Under the pieces are notes generated by a model. It did no database searches and was not told the origin of the DNA. It saw only the letters and a list, made by a program, of their open reading frames with translations. 64,000 nt of DNA from Stigonema ocellatum SAG 48.90 = DSM 106950 (GTDB lineage Bacteria; Cyanobacteriota; Cyanobacteriia; Cyanobacteriales; Nostocaceae), in NCBI GenBank assembly GCA_016903675.1, contig JADQBA010000019.1:1-64000 (forward strand). Direction: 5' to 3'. The translations under genes were made by a program, and so were the position numbers. How positions within the stretch are numbered: the stretch's first letter is position 1; the number at the start of each line of letters is the position of its first letter. Shown here one piece after another: positions 54,154 to 62,234 of the stretch.

Positions 54154-54163
54154 CTCTTAAAGT

Positions 54164-54500
54164 CGGTTTTTTGTGATGTGCTAAGAAGTGAGTTTTCTTG
54201 GTGGTTATTATTGCTGTACCAAGATTCAAACCCTGTTCGGATAGCATCCTCTCCAGAATGACCTCAGGGAGGATTCCCAATATCATGAGCTAAACAAGCA
54301 GCAGAAACAATGTCACCAAAGTCTGATGCACTGAAGCCATACTCCTGGCAGCTTGTGTCTTTTGACAATCTCGTACCCGACAATTCTGCCACGCGATCGC
54401 CCCACACAGGAAACCTCCAAGCCAAGTCTTTTTGGTGTCAGCAGTTTCTTCCAATCCATGATATGATTAATAATCCCCTCTTTCAACCCAATTTTTCAGA
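54164..54500 (-). pseudogene. dGTPase (dgt) fragment, internally deleted copy
   Basis: This stretch repeats the right-hand dgt remnant (58833-59326), with only scattered differences. It covers the beginning (MDWKK-type start, then the LTPKRLG segment) and part of the middle including the GHSGEDA region, with about 150 bases (59089-59245 of the other copy) deleted between short AAG repeats. It has no coding capacity of its own and the nonsense codon is shared with the other copy. Confidence 0.75.
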
Positions 54501-54501
54501 T

Positions 54502-54794
54502 CATGATGCTAATGTCGCAGAAATTCTCGAAGAGTACTCAGGGCTGAGTCCTGAAGATATTCAAGCTTGTATGGGAGCAATGCTCCAAAGTTGGATCGGG
54601 TTTTAATTCTCAATTAAAACACCTGATTCTCAATAAAAATCGGTTTTTCGCCGCGATCGCCCCCTAAAACAGGTGATTTTGTACCCTAATTTTGGGCATC
54701 CCACAAAATCGCACTGCTCCCTGCTTGTATTCTGTTTGCTAGTAAGTCGCTATCGAATACAAGTTTTATGCCGTTAGCTGTAGAAAATACTTAA
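54502..54794 (+). pseudogene. DUF433 antitoxin fragment, duplicated and interrupted
   Basis: The sequence from CATGATGCTAATGTCGCAG repeats 48115-48249 almost exactly, including the unusual 3' end of the DUF433 gene and its stop codon. A 151-bp element (54572-54722) splits it. The 5' half (GKPVIKGTR part) is absent, so no product is expected. Confidence 0.85.
54572..54722. mobile_element. 151-bp MITE-like insertion in the DUF433 fragment
   Basis: The ends TGGGAGCAATGC and GCACTGCTCCCT are imperfect inverted repeats, and GCTTGTA is duplicated at 54565-54571 and 54723-54729. Comparison with the uninterrupted DUF433 gene at 48180 proves that this block was inserted. Confidence 0.85.
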
Positions 54795-54797
54795 TCA

Positions 54798-55097
54798 TTA
54801 TGCATTAAAGGTCACGACTCCACCACTAGAGGTAAAAACGGCCTGTTGAAAGGCTATATTAACTACATTCGTAGTAACTCCACCATTAAATTTTGCACCT
54901 GCACCGACGACAAAGAGGTAGGAGTTGAGATCAAAGTTAACCGCAGGTCTACTAACTACAAACTTAGATCCAGTGATACTACCCCCGACGATACCAAAGC
55001 ATTCTTCGTCGGTTAGGTCTTCTAAGTCAAGCATTGATTCATCCTTTAGGGAAATGGGTTGAGTTAATGCTTGTGAGTTTTGCTTGTTGATTTTCAT
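54798..55097 (-). CDS. Small peptide with double-glycine-type leader, putative peptide natural product or bacteriocin precursor
   Basis: A 99-residue peptide. Residues 1-39 look like a leader: polar N-terminus, acidic DESMLDLEDLTDEEC and then FGIVGG, with Gly38-Gly39 at a typical double-glycine processing site. The remaining 60 residues are Val/Asn/Ser/Phe-rich, lack cysteine (the only Cys, 33, is in the leader) and end GGVVTFNA. The leader form is that of substrates for C39-peptidase ABC exporters. No such exporter or maturation enzyme is adjacent, but it is divergent from the AMP-ligase/carrier/condensation gene across a palindromic control region. Its function is unknown. Confidence 0.6.
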   Translation of the reverse strand: MKINKQNSQALTQPISLKDESMLDLEDLTDEECFGIVGGSITGSKFVVSRPAVNFDLNSYLFVVGAGAKFNGGVTTNVVNIAFQQAVFTSSGGVVTFNA

Positions 55098-55121
55098 GGT
55101 TTCAATTTGATGTACTGTTTA

Positions 55122-55202
55122 GTAGTTATAACTACATACGATCAGTAATTATAACCATATGTAGTTAATGACAAATTTATTGCTATGTCAAGTAAGTAGT
55201 TA
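55122..55202. promoter_or_regulatory. Palindromic operator-like array between the peptide and synthetase genes
   Basis: The perfect 14-bp palindrome GTAGTTATAACTAC (55122-55135) and two further GTAGTTA half sites (55161-55167 and 55196-55202), about 35-39 bases apart, lie between the divergent genes. The spacing is 3.5-4 helical turns, so a regulator may bind cooperatively. Neither gene shows a clear -10/-35 pair. Confidence 0.5.
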
Positions 55203-55276
55203 TATTCTATACAATAGCTTTAAAATGATTTTTGAAAGCGCGTTCCCTCTGTTGCCCAAAATTAAGGAGTTGGTTT

Positions 55277-58200
55277 GTGGAGTTTAGAAAAATCCCTCAG
55301 CAATTGAAGAATACTTTACAACAACAGCAAACGATATACCATTTGATTGCAGCATGGACCAAACGCAACCCTGAGGCGATCGCAATCACTGCACCTTTAC
55401 GCATACCCCTGACCTACTCTTGTCTGCAAACTTATATAACTGAGAATGTCGCCACACTGAATGCAATGGGTTTGGGTCGAAGTGATCGCGTGGCAATTGT
55501 ACTGCCTAATAGCCCTGAGATGGCAATGGCATTCCTAGCAGTAGCGGCTTGTGCAACGAGTGCGCCTCTCAATCCAGCTTACCAAGCTTCAGACTTTGAA
55601 TTTTACCTAAGGGATTTGAAGGTCAAAGCAGTGGTCATTCTATCAGGAATGGACTCGCCAGCAAGAGCAGTCGCTCAGGCTCACAATATCCCAGTGATTG
55701 AACTTGTGCCAGTGGAGTCAGCAGCAGCAGGGATTTTTAAGCTAACAGGCAATTTGGATGTTCCGGCAGTCAGTACTGGTATTGCCCAGCCAGACGATGT
55801 AGCTTTAGTGCTGCACACTTCAGGCACCACGTCACGCCCTAAAATTGTGCCACTGACCCATAGAAATCTCTGCACCTCAGCGGATAACATTAAGGCAACC
55901 TTGGAACTGGAGGAGAGCGATCGCTGCTTAAATGTCATGCCCCTGTTCCACATTCATGGTTTGGTTGCAGCAGTCCTGGCATCGTTGAGTGCTGGAGCTA
56001 GTGTAGCGTGCGCTCCCGGTTTTGACTCCACGCGCTTTTTTACCTGGATGGATGAGCTCCGTCCAACCTGGTACACCGCAGTACCGACAATTCACCAAGC
56101 AATTTTATCTGCTGCCCAACAACATGATGAAATTATTTCCCGCAGAGGACTGCGATTCATTCGTTCTTCCTCAGCGGCCCTGCCTGTGCAGCTGATGGCA
56201 GCACTAGAACAAACCTTCAATGTTCCCGTAATCGAAGCCTACGGGATGACGGAAGCTGCTCATCAAATGGCCAGCAACCCCCTCCCTCCCCATCCGCGCA
56301 AACCAGGTTCCGTGGGCATTCCCGCAGGCTCAGAGGTGGCTGTGATGGACGAGGCGGGTAACCTACTCTCAGGGTGTGAGGTGGGAGAAATTGTCATCCG
56401 AGGTCTGAATGTGACCCAAGGCTATGAGAATAATCTGCAAGCTAATCAGATGGCTTTCACCAACGGTTGGTTCAGGACAGGAGACCAAGGCTATTTAGAT
56501 AGCGATGGTTATCTGTTTCTCACCGGTCGCTTGAAGGAAATTATTAATCGCGGAGGTGAGAAAATCTCGCCACGTGAAGTAGATGAAGTGCTGATGGCTC
56601 ACCCTGCGGTTGCTGTTGTGGTTGCCTTTGCCATTCCCCATCCTACCCTAGGTGAAGATGTTGCTGCCGCCGTCGTTTTACAGCCACAAAAAACAGCTAC
56701 AGAGCAAGAATTGCGAGAATTTGCCTCGCAGCGACTGACTGAGTTTAAAGTACCGAGTCAGATTGTCTTTTTAGATGAGATTCCCAAGGGACCCACAGGC
56801 AAACTCCAACGAATCGGTTTAGCCGAGAAGCTAGCGAACAAACTCCAACCAGCTTTTGTCGCACCTCAGACTGAAGTTGAAAAGATACTGGCGGATATCT
56901 GGACAGAGGTGCTTCGGGTTAAGCAAGTGGGAATTTATGACAACTTTTTCGCTTTGGGTGGAGACTCTTTGCAGGCAACCTCTGTCATCTCTCGCATCCG
57001 GGAAGCCTTTTCTATGGAACTATCCCTAGGTCAACTATTTGCAGCGCCTACTATCGCTTCACTGAGCAAGGTGATAGAAACTGCACGTCAAGCTAGGGCG
57101 GAGGAACAGTCTGGCAGCAGTACTGTGTTTAATCCCTTACCGCCTCTGGTGCCTGTCCCGCGAGACACACCCATACCATTGTATCTTTCACAAAGGTCTA
57201 TCTGGTTAATACAGCAGCGTTATTTTGATAGTTGCGCCTATAACAATTCTATTGTTTTACGTTTGACTGGGAAGCTCTTTCCGGAGGTGTTAGAGAAGAG
57301 CATCAATGAGATTATCCGCCGTCACGAAATTCTGCGTACTACCTTTACTCAGTTGTCAGATAAACCCTTGCAGGTGATTGCTGAATCTCTAACGCTACCG
57401 TTAAAGATCATAAATTTAAAAGACTTACCTCCTCAAGAGCGAGAAGCAGAAGTGAAGAGACTTTCTGCCCTAGAAAACCAGCACCACTTTGACTTAGTTT
57501 CTGGTCCATTAATCAAGACAACCTTACTCCAGTTGGTTCAAGAGGAACATTGGCTATTAATAACGATGCACCATATCATCACAGATGCGTGGTCTGTCGG
57601 GATCTTGCTTGAAGAGTTAGGAACGCTTTATAATGCTTTCTCAACTGGCAGAGTTTCACCACTACCGGAACTGCCATGTCAGTACGCCGACTTTACTCTC
57701 TGGCATTTGAAACGGTTGAATAAAGAGGTCGTGCGTCAGCAGCTTTCTTACTGGCATCAAAAACTCACTGATATTCCTCTACCACTCGATTTGTTGCCTG
57801 TCGAACAGCCACAGCAAAGTAGTAACAGTAGACGCTCATCCTTCTATTCTATAGTTCTGCCTGAAAGTATGGTAGCTTCAATACAAGCTTTAAGCCGTTC
57901 CCAAGGAGTTACCCTTTTTGCAATTATCCTTACGGCTTTGAAAATACTCTTGTTTAAAGAGAGTGGACAAGCCGATATTGTAGTTTTGGCAACTACTGCC
58001 AACCGAATTATGCCTGCAACTGAAAAAATGATCGGTTGCTTTGCTAATGGTGTTTTTTTGCGCTCCCACGCTGATGACTCTCAAACAGGATTGACTTTTT
58101 TAGAGCAGGTCAAACAAACCGTTAGTGAAGCGGTTGAGAATCAAGAAATCCCCGTGCAAAAAGTCGGTAAAACTATTAGGGGATTAGAACTTATAAGTAC

Positions 58201-58477
58201 TGTCAGCATTAATATGCATCCTCCAGTGCAATGCAACAGGGAGTTCCTCAACTGTGAAATTGTCACCCTTCCCGATGAACGTGATTTTTTGGGTGACCAG
58301 ACTCCTCTGCGATTTTTTGTTGATTCTCCTAGTAAAAATAATAAAACTATCAAAATTCAAGGGGAATATAGGACAGGTTCATTCACAAATGAAACCCTTG
58401 AACGGCTGTTTAGCGACTACCAGGAAATCCTCAAAAAGCTCGTCAGTCAACCAGAAACAATTCTTGGTAAATTTTAG
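55277..58477 (+). CDS. NRPS-like synthetase: AMP-ligase - carrier - condensation domain
   Basis: The GTG at 55277 is chosen because AAGGAG stands 8 bases upstream; this gives 1066 residues. The AMP domain (about 20-530) is not a typical NRPS A domain but resembles acyl/oxalyl-CoA synthetases (AAE3/Pcs60): VLPNSPEMAMAFLAVAAC, LHTSGTTSRPKIVPLTHRN (about 178), NVMPLFHIHGL, EAYGMTEAAHQM, and KGPTGKLQR. The carrier has FFALGGDSLQ (Ser near 562). The condensation domain (about 630-1060) has HHIITDAWS (about 765), where the motif's last Gly is Ala. The protein ends right after the C domain (ETILGKF). It likely loads a carboxylic acid and condenses it to an acceptor supplied by another protein. The 3' end abuts a truncated dgt gene, so original downstream modules may be lost. 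Confidence 0.85.
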   Translation: MEFRKIPQQLKNTLQQQQTIYHLIAAWTKRNPEAIAITAPLRIPLTYSCLQTYITENVATLNAMGLGRSDRVAIVLPNSPEMAMAFLAVAACATSAPLNPAYQASDFEFYLRDLKVKAVVILSGMDSPARAVAQAHNIPVIELVPVESAAAGIFKLTGNLDVPAVSTGIAQPDDVALVLHTSGTTSRPKIVPLTHRNLCTSADNIKATLELEESDRCLNVMPLFHIHGLVAAVLASLSAGASVACAPGFDSTRFFTWMDELRPTWYTAVPTIHQAILSAAQQHDEIISRRGLRFIRSSSAALPVQLMAALEQTFNVPVIEAYGMTEAAHQMASNPLPPHPRKPGSVGIPAGSEVAVMDEAGNLLSGCEVGEIVIRGLNVTQGYENNLQANQMAFTNGWFRTGDQGYLDSDGYLFLTGRLKEIINRGGEKISPREVDEVLMAHPAVAVVVAFAIPHPTLGEDVAAAVVLQPQKTATEQELREFASQRLTEFKVPSQIVFLDEIPKGPTGKLQRIGLAEKLANKLQPAFVAPQTEVEKILADIWTEVLRVKQVGIYDNFFALGGDSLQATSVISRIREAFSMELSLGQLFAAPTIASLSKVIETARQARAEEQSGSSTVFNPLPPLVPVPRDTPIPLYLSQRSIWLIQQRYFDSCAYNNSIVLRLTGKLFPEVLEKSINEIIRRHEILRTTFTQLSDKPLQVIAESLTLPLKIINLKDLPPQEREAEVKRLSALENQHHFDLVSGPLIKTTLLQLVQEEHWLLITMHHIITDAWSVGILLEELGTLYNAFSTGRVSPLPELPCQYADFTLWHLKRLNKEVVRQQLSYWHQKLTDIPLPLDLLPVEQPQQSSNSRRSSFYSIVLPESMVASIQALSRSQGVTLFAIILTALKILLFKESGQADIVVLATTANRIMPATEKMIGCFANGVFLRSHADDSQTGLTFLEQVKQTVSEAVENQEIPVQKVGKTIRGLELISTVSINMHPPVQCNREFLNCEIVTLPDERDFLGDQTPLRFFVDSPSKNNKTIKIQGEYRTGSFTNETLERLFSDYQEILKKLVSQPETILGKF

Positions 58478-58479
58478 CA

Positions 58480-59287
58480 GACCGATAGCCATCTTCTATA
58501 TCAACGATAGAGTAGCAGATGTCATCTGCCGCTTCAACAAGGAAAGCAAGTGGGTGTCGAGACCACCATGCTACGTCAGGATGACGGCGAATGAGTCCTA
58601 CCGTTTCTGCTACCTCAGCAAATAAATCTTTTTCTGCTTGGAAGAAGCCGTATTTTGTAACGCTTTTACCTGAGTAACTGTTCAGGATAGATTCTGATAT
58701 AAAAGACTCTCTAGGGTACTTTGTGAAAGCCGCTAAAGTTGGGCAAGTCAGTCGCATTCCTCCAGTTCTTGGCTGCATTTCTAGTTTTGTGAGAATACGA
58801 AAGCCTTGTGCATTACCCTCAAATAAATCAAAATCGGCTTTTTGTGATGTGCTAAGAAGTGAGTTTTCTTGGTGGTTATGATTGCTGTACCAAGATTCAA
58901 ACCCTGTTCGGATAGCATCCTCTCCAGAATGACCTCAGGGAGGATTCCCAATATCATGAGCTAAACAAGCAGCAGAAACAATGTCACCAAAGTCTGAAGC
59001 ACTGAAGCCATACTCCTGGCAGCTTGTGTCTTTTGACAATCTCGTACCCGACAATTCTGCCAAGCGATCGCCCTACACAGGAAACCTCAAGGCTATGAAT
59101 CAGACGAGTGCGAATGTAATCATTTGTGGGTAGAGAGAAAACTTGGGTTTTATCTTTGAGACGACGAAAAGGTGAAGAAAACACCACGCGATCGTAGTCA
59201 GGAGTGAAAGGGAGTCCGATCCAACTGGAAATCTTCTGGTTCCGTCAAGCCAAGTCTTTTTGGTGTCAGCAGTTTTTTCCAATCCAT
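58480..59287 (-). pseudogene. dgt: dGTPase (dgt) pseudogene, C-terminally truncated
   Basis: The frames together give a type 1 dGTP triphosphohydrolase: MDWKKLLTPKRLGL at the ATG (59287), then in another frame VVFSSPFRRLKDKTQVFSLP, RTRLIHSLEVSCVGRSLGRI, in a third frame AACLAHDIGNPP and GHSGEDAIRTGF, and a long intact piece with LEMQPRTGGMRLTCPTLAAF, KYGFFQAEKDLFAE and ADDICYSIVDIEDGYR. There are two frameshifts (near 59210 and 59045) and a stop in place of Phe in NPPFGH (about 58940). Homology ends at about 58484, directly at the stop codon of the synthetase gene. The metal-binding HD motif is retained but the gene is dead. Confidence 0.85.
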
Positions 59288-59310
59288 GATATAAATATCA
59301 ATCCCCTCTT

Positions 59311-59913
59311 TCAACCCAATTTTTCACCTTCTGACTCAACCACTTCAAACTTCACTTTGCTGTATAAATCTACCAGTGAAATCTCAAAGGGAACTGAAGT
59401 GAGGGAAATTGCCTCATCTTCCTCGTCATACTCACAAAGTGACCAACGCTTTTTCGCAGTTTTAGAATATTGCTCAACATGAATCCGGGTTTGGTCAATG
59501 AGCAGATACTCTTGAAAAGAGTCTATTGTGCGGTAAGCCTCGAATTTGTCTTCGCGGTCATAGCCCTTAGTAGATTTCGACAAAACCTCTACAATTACCC
59601 GTGGATTGAGAATTGTATCTACGCGGTTATTAAAATACTCTGGCTCACCCATCACAATCATTATATCTGGATAAGTGTAGATACGCCTTTTAAGTATCCA
59701 CAGGCGGACATCGATCATGAAAGCTTCATAATCCTGCTGTTTGAAACTAAAGTTCAAAGCAGCATATAAATTGCCGGCTATTCGATTGTGATTTGTCGAT
59801 CCACCAGCCATAGGAATGATCTGTCCGTCAATATATTCACTTTTGTATTCAGCAGCCTCCTCTAATTCTAAGTATTCCTCTGGAGTGTAGTATCGCCGTT
59901 CTGTTGCTTGCAT
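59311..59913 (-). CDS. Uma2 family (DUF820) restriction-endonuclease-like protein
   Basis: A 200-residue protein of the large cyanobacterial Uma2 family: YTPEEYLELEEAAEYKSEYI, DGQIIPMAGGSTNHNRI, the PD-(D/E)XK core around YPDIMIV and VIVEVLSKSTKGYDREDKFE, and YLLIDQTRIHVEQYSKT. These proteins have the nuclease fold but no defined biological role and multiply in cyanobacterial genomes. It ends 24 bases before the dgt start; its last bases are also present in the left dgt copy (54490-54500). Confidence 0.85.
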   Translation of the reverse strand: MQATERRYYTPEEYLELEEAAEYKSEYIDGQIIPMAGGSTNHNRIAGNLYAALNFSFKQQDYEAFMIDVRLWILKRRIYTYPDIMIVMGEPEYFNNRVDTILNPRVIVEVLSKSTKGYDREDKFEAYRTIDSFQEYLLIDQTRIHVEQYSKTAKKRWSLCEYDEEDEAISLTSVPFEISLVDLYSKVKFEVVESEGEKLG

Positions 59914-60175
59914 AGTTCAGTAGAGAAGTGAGGGCGGGTTTTGGGATTACACCCATGTCTACCCAACAGTTTAACGTGACAGCCTGTCAGTTCCCTTATA
60001 TAGCAATCCGTGGAGGATTTATAAACACCCGCCCCAAAGGGTTCGTCAAAAGTGTTTTGAATTTTGAATTTTGAATTTTGAATTTCCGCGTAGCGGCTTG
60101 TCCCCTCTGTTGATATCTCAAATAGGATTGCTATAGTTCAGTAGAGATTGTAGTGAGTGGGGTTTTACCCCCAGG
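59914..60175. repeat. Repeat-rich spacer with an element bounded by TATAGCAATCC
   Basis: The element 59999-60135 has exact 11-bp inverted ends TATAGCAATCC and GGATTGCTATA and a core containing four ATTTTGA-type tandem units (about 60058-60084). The remaining bases show no gene. Confidence 0.7.
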
Positions 60176-61306
60176 CTATCCCCATAATCGCCGACTGGAG
60201 GGTCCATTTAATCTCTGGTGAGTATCTTGCAACAAAGCTGGAATATCCAAATTCTCAGGACACCGAGGTAAACAGTCACCACATTCTGTGCAGCGATTAG
60301 CTTTCATCCCTGGGAACCAGTGACCAGCATTTTCAAACATTCGGTAGCGATATTGACCAAAGTCAGTCATGTCATATGCTACAGCAAGATTACGTAGTCG
60401 CAGCACTTCTGGTATATTGATATTTTCTGGGCAGGGTAAACAAGCATAACACTGGCTGCACTTCTCCACTCCCAGTGAAGCTGTTTGGTAATTTTCTAAA
60501 CGCTCGAAGACCGTAATTTCCTCTAGGGTAAGATCTGTGTCGCTGTCAGCAACCCTTAAAGGTTCTGTTAATTCATCTGGATTTGCGGGTCCCACACTCA
60601 GGGTTGTAATTCGAGGGTCGCTGAGTAAAAAACGGTAGTTTAACTCTAGGGGTGAAAAAGGATGGCACAGGTCTTTTAGCTTTTGGGGTGGGGTGTATAG
60701 GCGTCCGCCCTTATCTGCGGGTGAAATGATGAAAACGCCCATATCTTTTTCGTAAGCCCGCTGAATTGCTGCGGCATTGTGTTGGAAAAAATAGTAATAA
60801 TGCAGATTGACAAATTCAAATAAACCTGTATCTATCGCCGCCAGAATAACTTCCAATGAACCGTGGGTGGAAAAACCAACGTGTCGCACCCGACCATCGG
60901 CTACAGCTTCCTGCACCGCTAGCATACAGCCATCTTTGGCTTTCACCCAATCCAGGTGAACAGACGTGTTCAAGCCATGAATCCCTAAGCTATCGACATA
61001 ATCCAGGTTCAATCGTTCCAGAGATTCATCGATATACCGACGCATAGTATCAGCATCTGCTGTGGGTGGGATTTTGGTTGTAATGTGAAGCTTCGTTCGG
61101 GATACAGGGAACCCGACGGCGCTTACTCTACCAAGATACTCCTCACTTTTGCCGTAACCACTGGCAGTTTCTATATGATTAATCCCTAGCGCTATGGCTT
61201 GTTGCAGCGTTTTCCATGCATTTTCAACAGAAGCCAAGTAGCGCATTGTCCCCAAGGAAAACACAGATAAACGTAGATTCGTTTTCCCAAAGCGTCGGTA
61301 TTGCAT
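60176..61306 (-). CDS. Aldo/keto reductase with C-terminal ferredoxin-like 4Fe-4S domain
   Basis: A 376-residue protein. The N-terminal aldo/keto-reductase barrel (about 1-275) starts MQYRRFGKTNLRLSVFSLG and carries INHIETASGYGKSEEYLG with Tyr51; Glu45 occupies the position of the usual catalytic Asp. The C-terminal third has two Cys clusters, CSQCYACLPCP and CTECGDCLPRCP, for [4Fe-4S] centres. This fusion is common in cyanobacteria and other bacteria; the substrate is unknown, and an electron-transfer-linked reductase is likely. It is not part of an operon. Confidence 0.9.
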   Translation of the reverse strand: MQYRRFGKTNLRLSVFSLGTMRYLASVENAWKTLQQAIALGINHIETASGYGKSEEYLGRVSAVGFPVSRTKLHITTKIPPTADADTMRRYIDESLERLNLDYVDSLGIHGLNTSVHLDWVKAKDGCMLAVQEAVADGRVRHVGFSTHGSLEVILAAIDTGLFEFVNLHYYYFFQHNAAAIQRAYEKDMGVFIISPADKGGRLYTPPQKLKDLCHPFSPLELNYRFLLSDPRITTLSVGPANPDELTEPLRVADSDTDLTLEEITVFERLENYQTASLGVEKCSQCYACLPCPENINIPEVLRLRNLAVAYDMTDFGQYRYRMFENAGHWFPGMKANRCTECGDCLPRCPENLDIPALLQDTHQRLNGPSSRRLWG

Positions 61307-61315
61307 TTTTAACGG

Positions 61316-61352
61316 AGTTAGGAGTTAGGAGTTAGGAGTTAGGAGTTGAGGT
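61316..61352. repeat. TTAGGAG tandem repeat
   Basis: Five GTTAGGA units lie just upstream of the aldo/keto reductase start. They match the units at 35636. Confidence 0.8.
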
Positions 61353-61396
61353 AAATAATTCATAACTCATTACTTATAACTCATAACTAACTTTAC

Positions 61397-61894
61397 CTAG
61401 CTTTCGCTGTTGCCAAAGCGCTTGATCAAATCCTCTGGTCGGAGATCAGAGATAAAATCACGGAAAGCTTGCTGTTCAGCTTCATCAGCATCCCTATCTA
61501 CGGGTATGGAAGCATCAGCTATTACTTCCTCCATTACCCAGATGGGGGTATTTGTACGGAGGGCAACAGCGATCGCATCGCTCGGACGAGCGTCAATTTC
61601 TTTTTTGACATCCCCATGCTTGACAATCAAAGCTGCATAAAATGTGTCCTTTTGTAACGAATGAATAATAACCCTCTCCACAGTGATGTTCCACGCCTCT
61701 AGAATATTCACCATCAGGTCGTGCGTTAAGGGTCTGGGAGGCTTCTGATTCTCCAGTACACCCATAATTGCCCTCGCCTGTTCCTGACCAATATAAATTG
61801 GTAAAGCACGGCGATCTGAAGCATCTTTCAAAAGTACGATTGGGCTACGTGTTATGGCATCTAATGCTATGCCAGCGACTTTCATTTCAATCAT
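61397..61894 (-). CDS. Bifunctional nuclease family protein (DUF151/BFN)
   Basis: A 165-residue protein with the DUF151 pattern MKVAGIALDAITRSPIVLLKD (in pieces), LPIYIGQEQARAIMGVLE, RPLTHDLMVNILEAWN, and IDARPSDAIAVALRTNTPIW, followed by a short acidic and UVR-like tail (RDFISDLRPEDLIKRFG). The plant BFN homologues cut DNA and RNA. It is a standard conserved cyanobacterial gene of ordinary length, divergent from ribE. Confidence 0.92.
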   Translation of the reverse strand: MIEMKVAGIALDAITRSPIVLLKDASDRRALPIYIGQEQARAIMGVLENQKPPRPLTHDLMVNILEAWNITVERVIIHSLQKDTFYAALIVKHGDVKKEIDARPSDAIAVALRTNTPIWVMEEVIADASIPVDRDADEAEQQAFRDFISDLRPEDLIKRFGNSES

Positions 61895-62234
61895 TGGCTA
61901 AGCCTCTACAATCCTTATGAGTGTTAGGACGGGTGTGTAACAAATCGTACCCTTGTTTTGGAAGTATTGGGACAAGGATAAACATAAGTCTCTATTCTCT
62001 ATAATTGCTTCTATTAAACTCCCAAATGGATGTGAACACCAGAGTAAGTTAAATTGGCTTGGTTGGATAATAATCTACTTCTTCAAGTATGCCTTGCGTG
62101 TGATGCAAATGTGTTAATATTTTTTTTATAATGGTGCAAAATTTTATACTCAACTAAAACACATTATTGTAAAAATTACCAGTTTATTTTAGCGAAAATT
62201 AAGCGATAAATAGAGTTAGTTGTGTTAAAAAGCC
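61895..62234. other. Divergent intergenic region, BFN / ribE
   Basis: This AT-rich region of about 340 bases contains both promoters. A TTATAAT-like box (about 62127) precedes the ribE start by about 100 bases. I looked for an FMN riboswitch before ribE and did not see its conserved core. Confidence 0.4.

Noticed and set aside
61895..62234. Possible FMN riboswitch before ribE
   Set aside because: The conserved RFN core and its closing stems were not found; the region is simply AT-rich.
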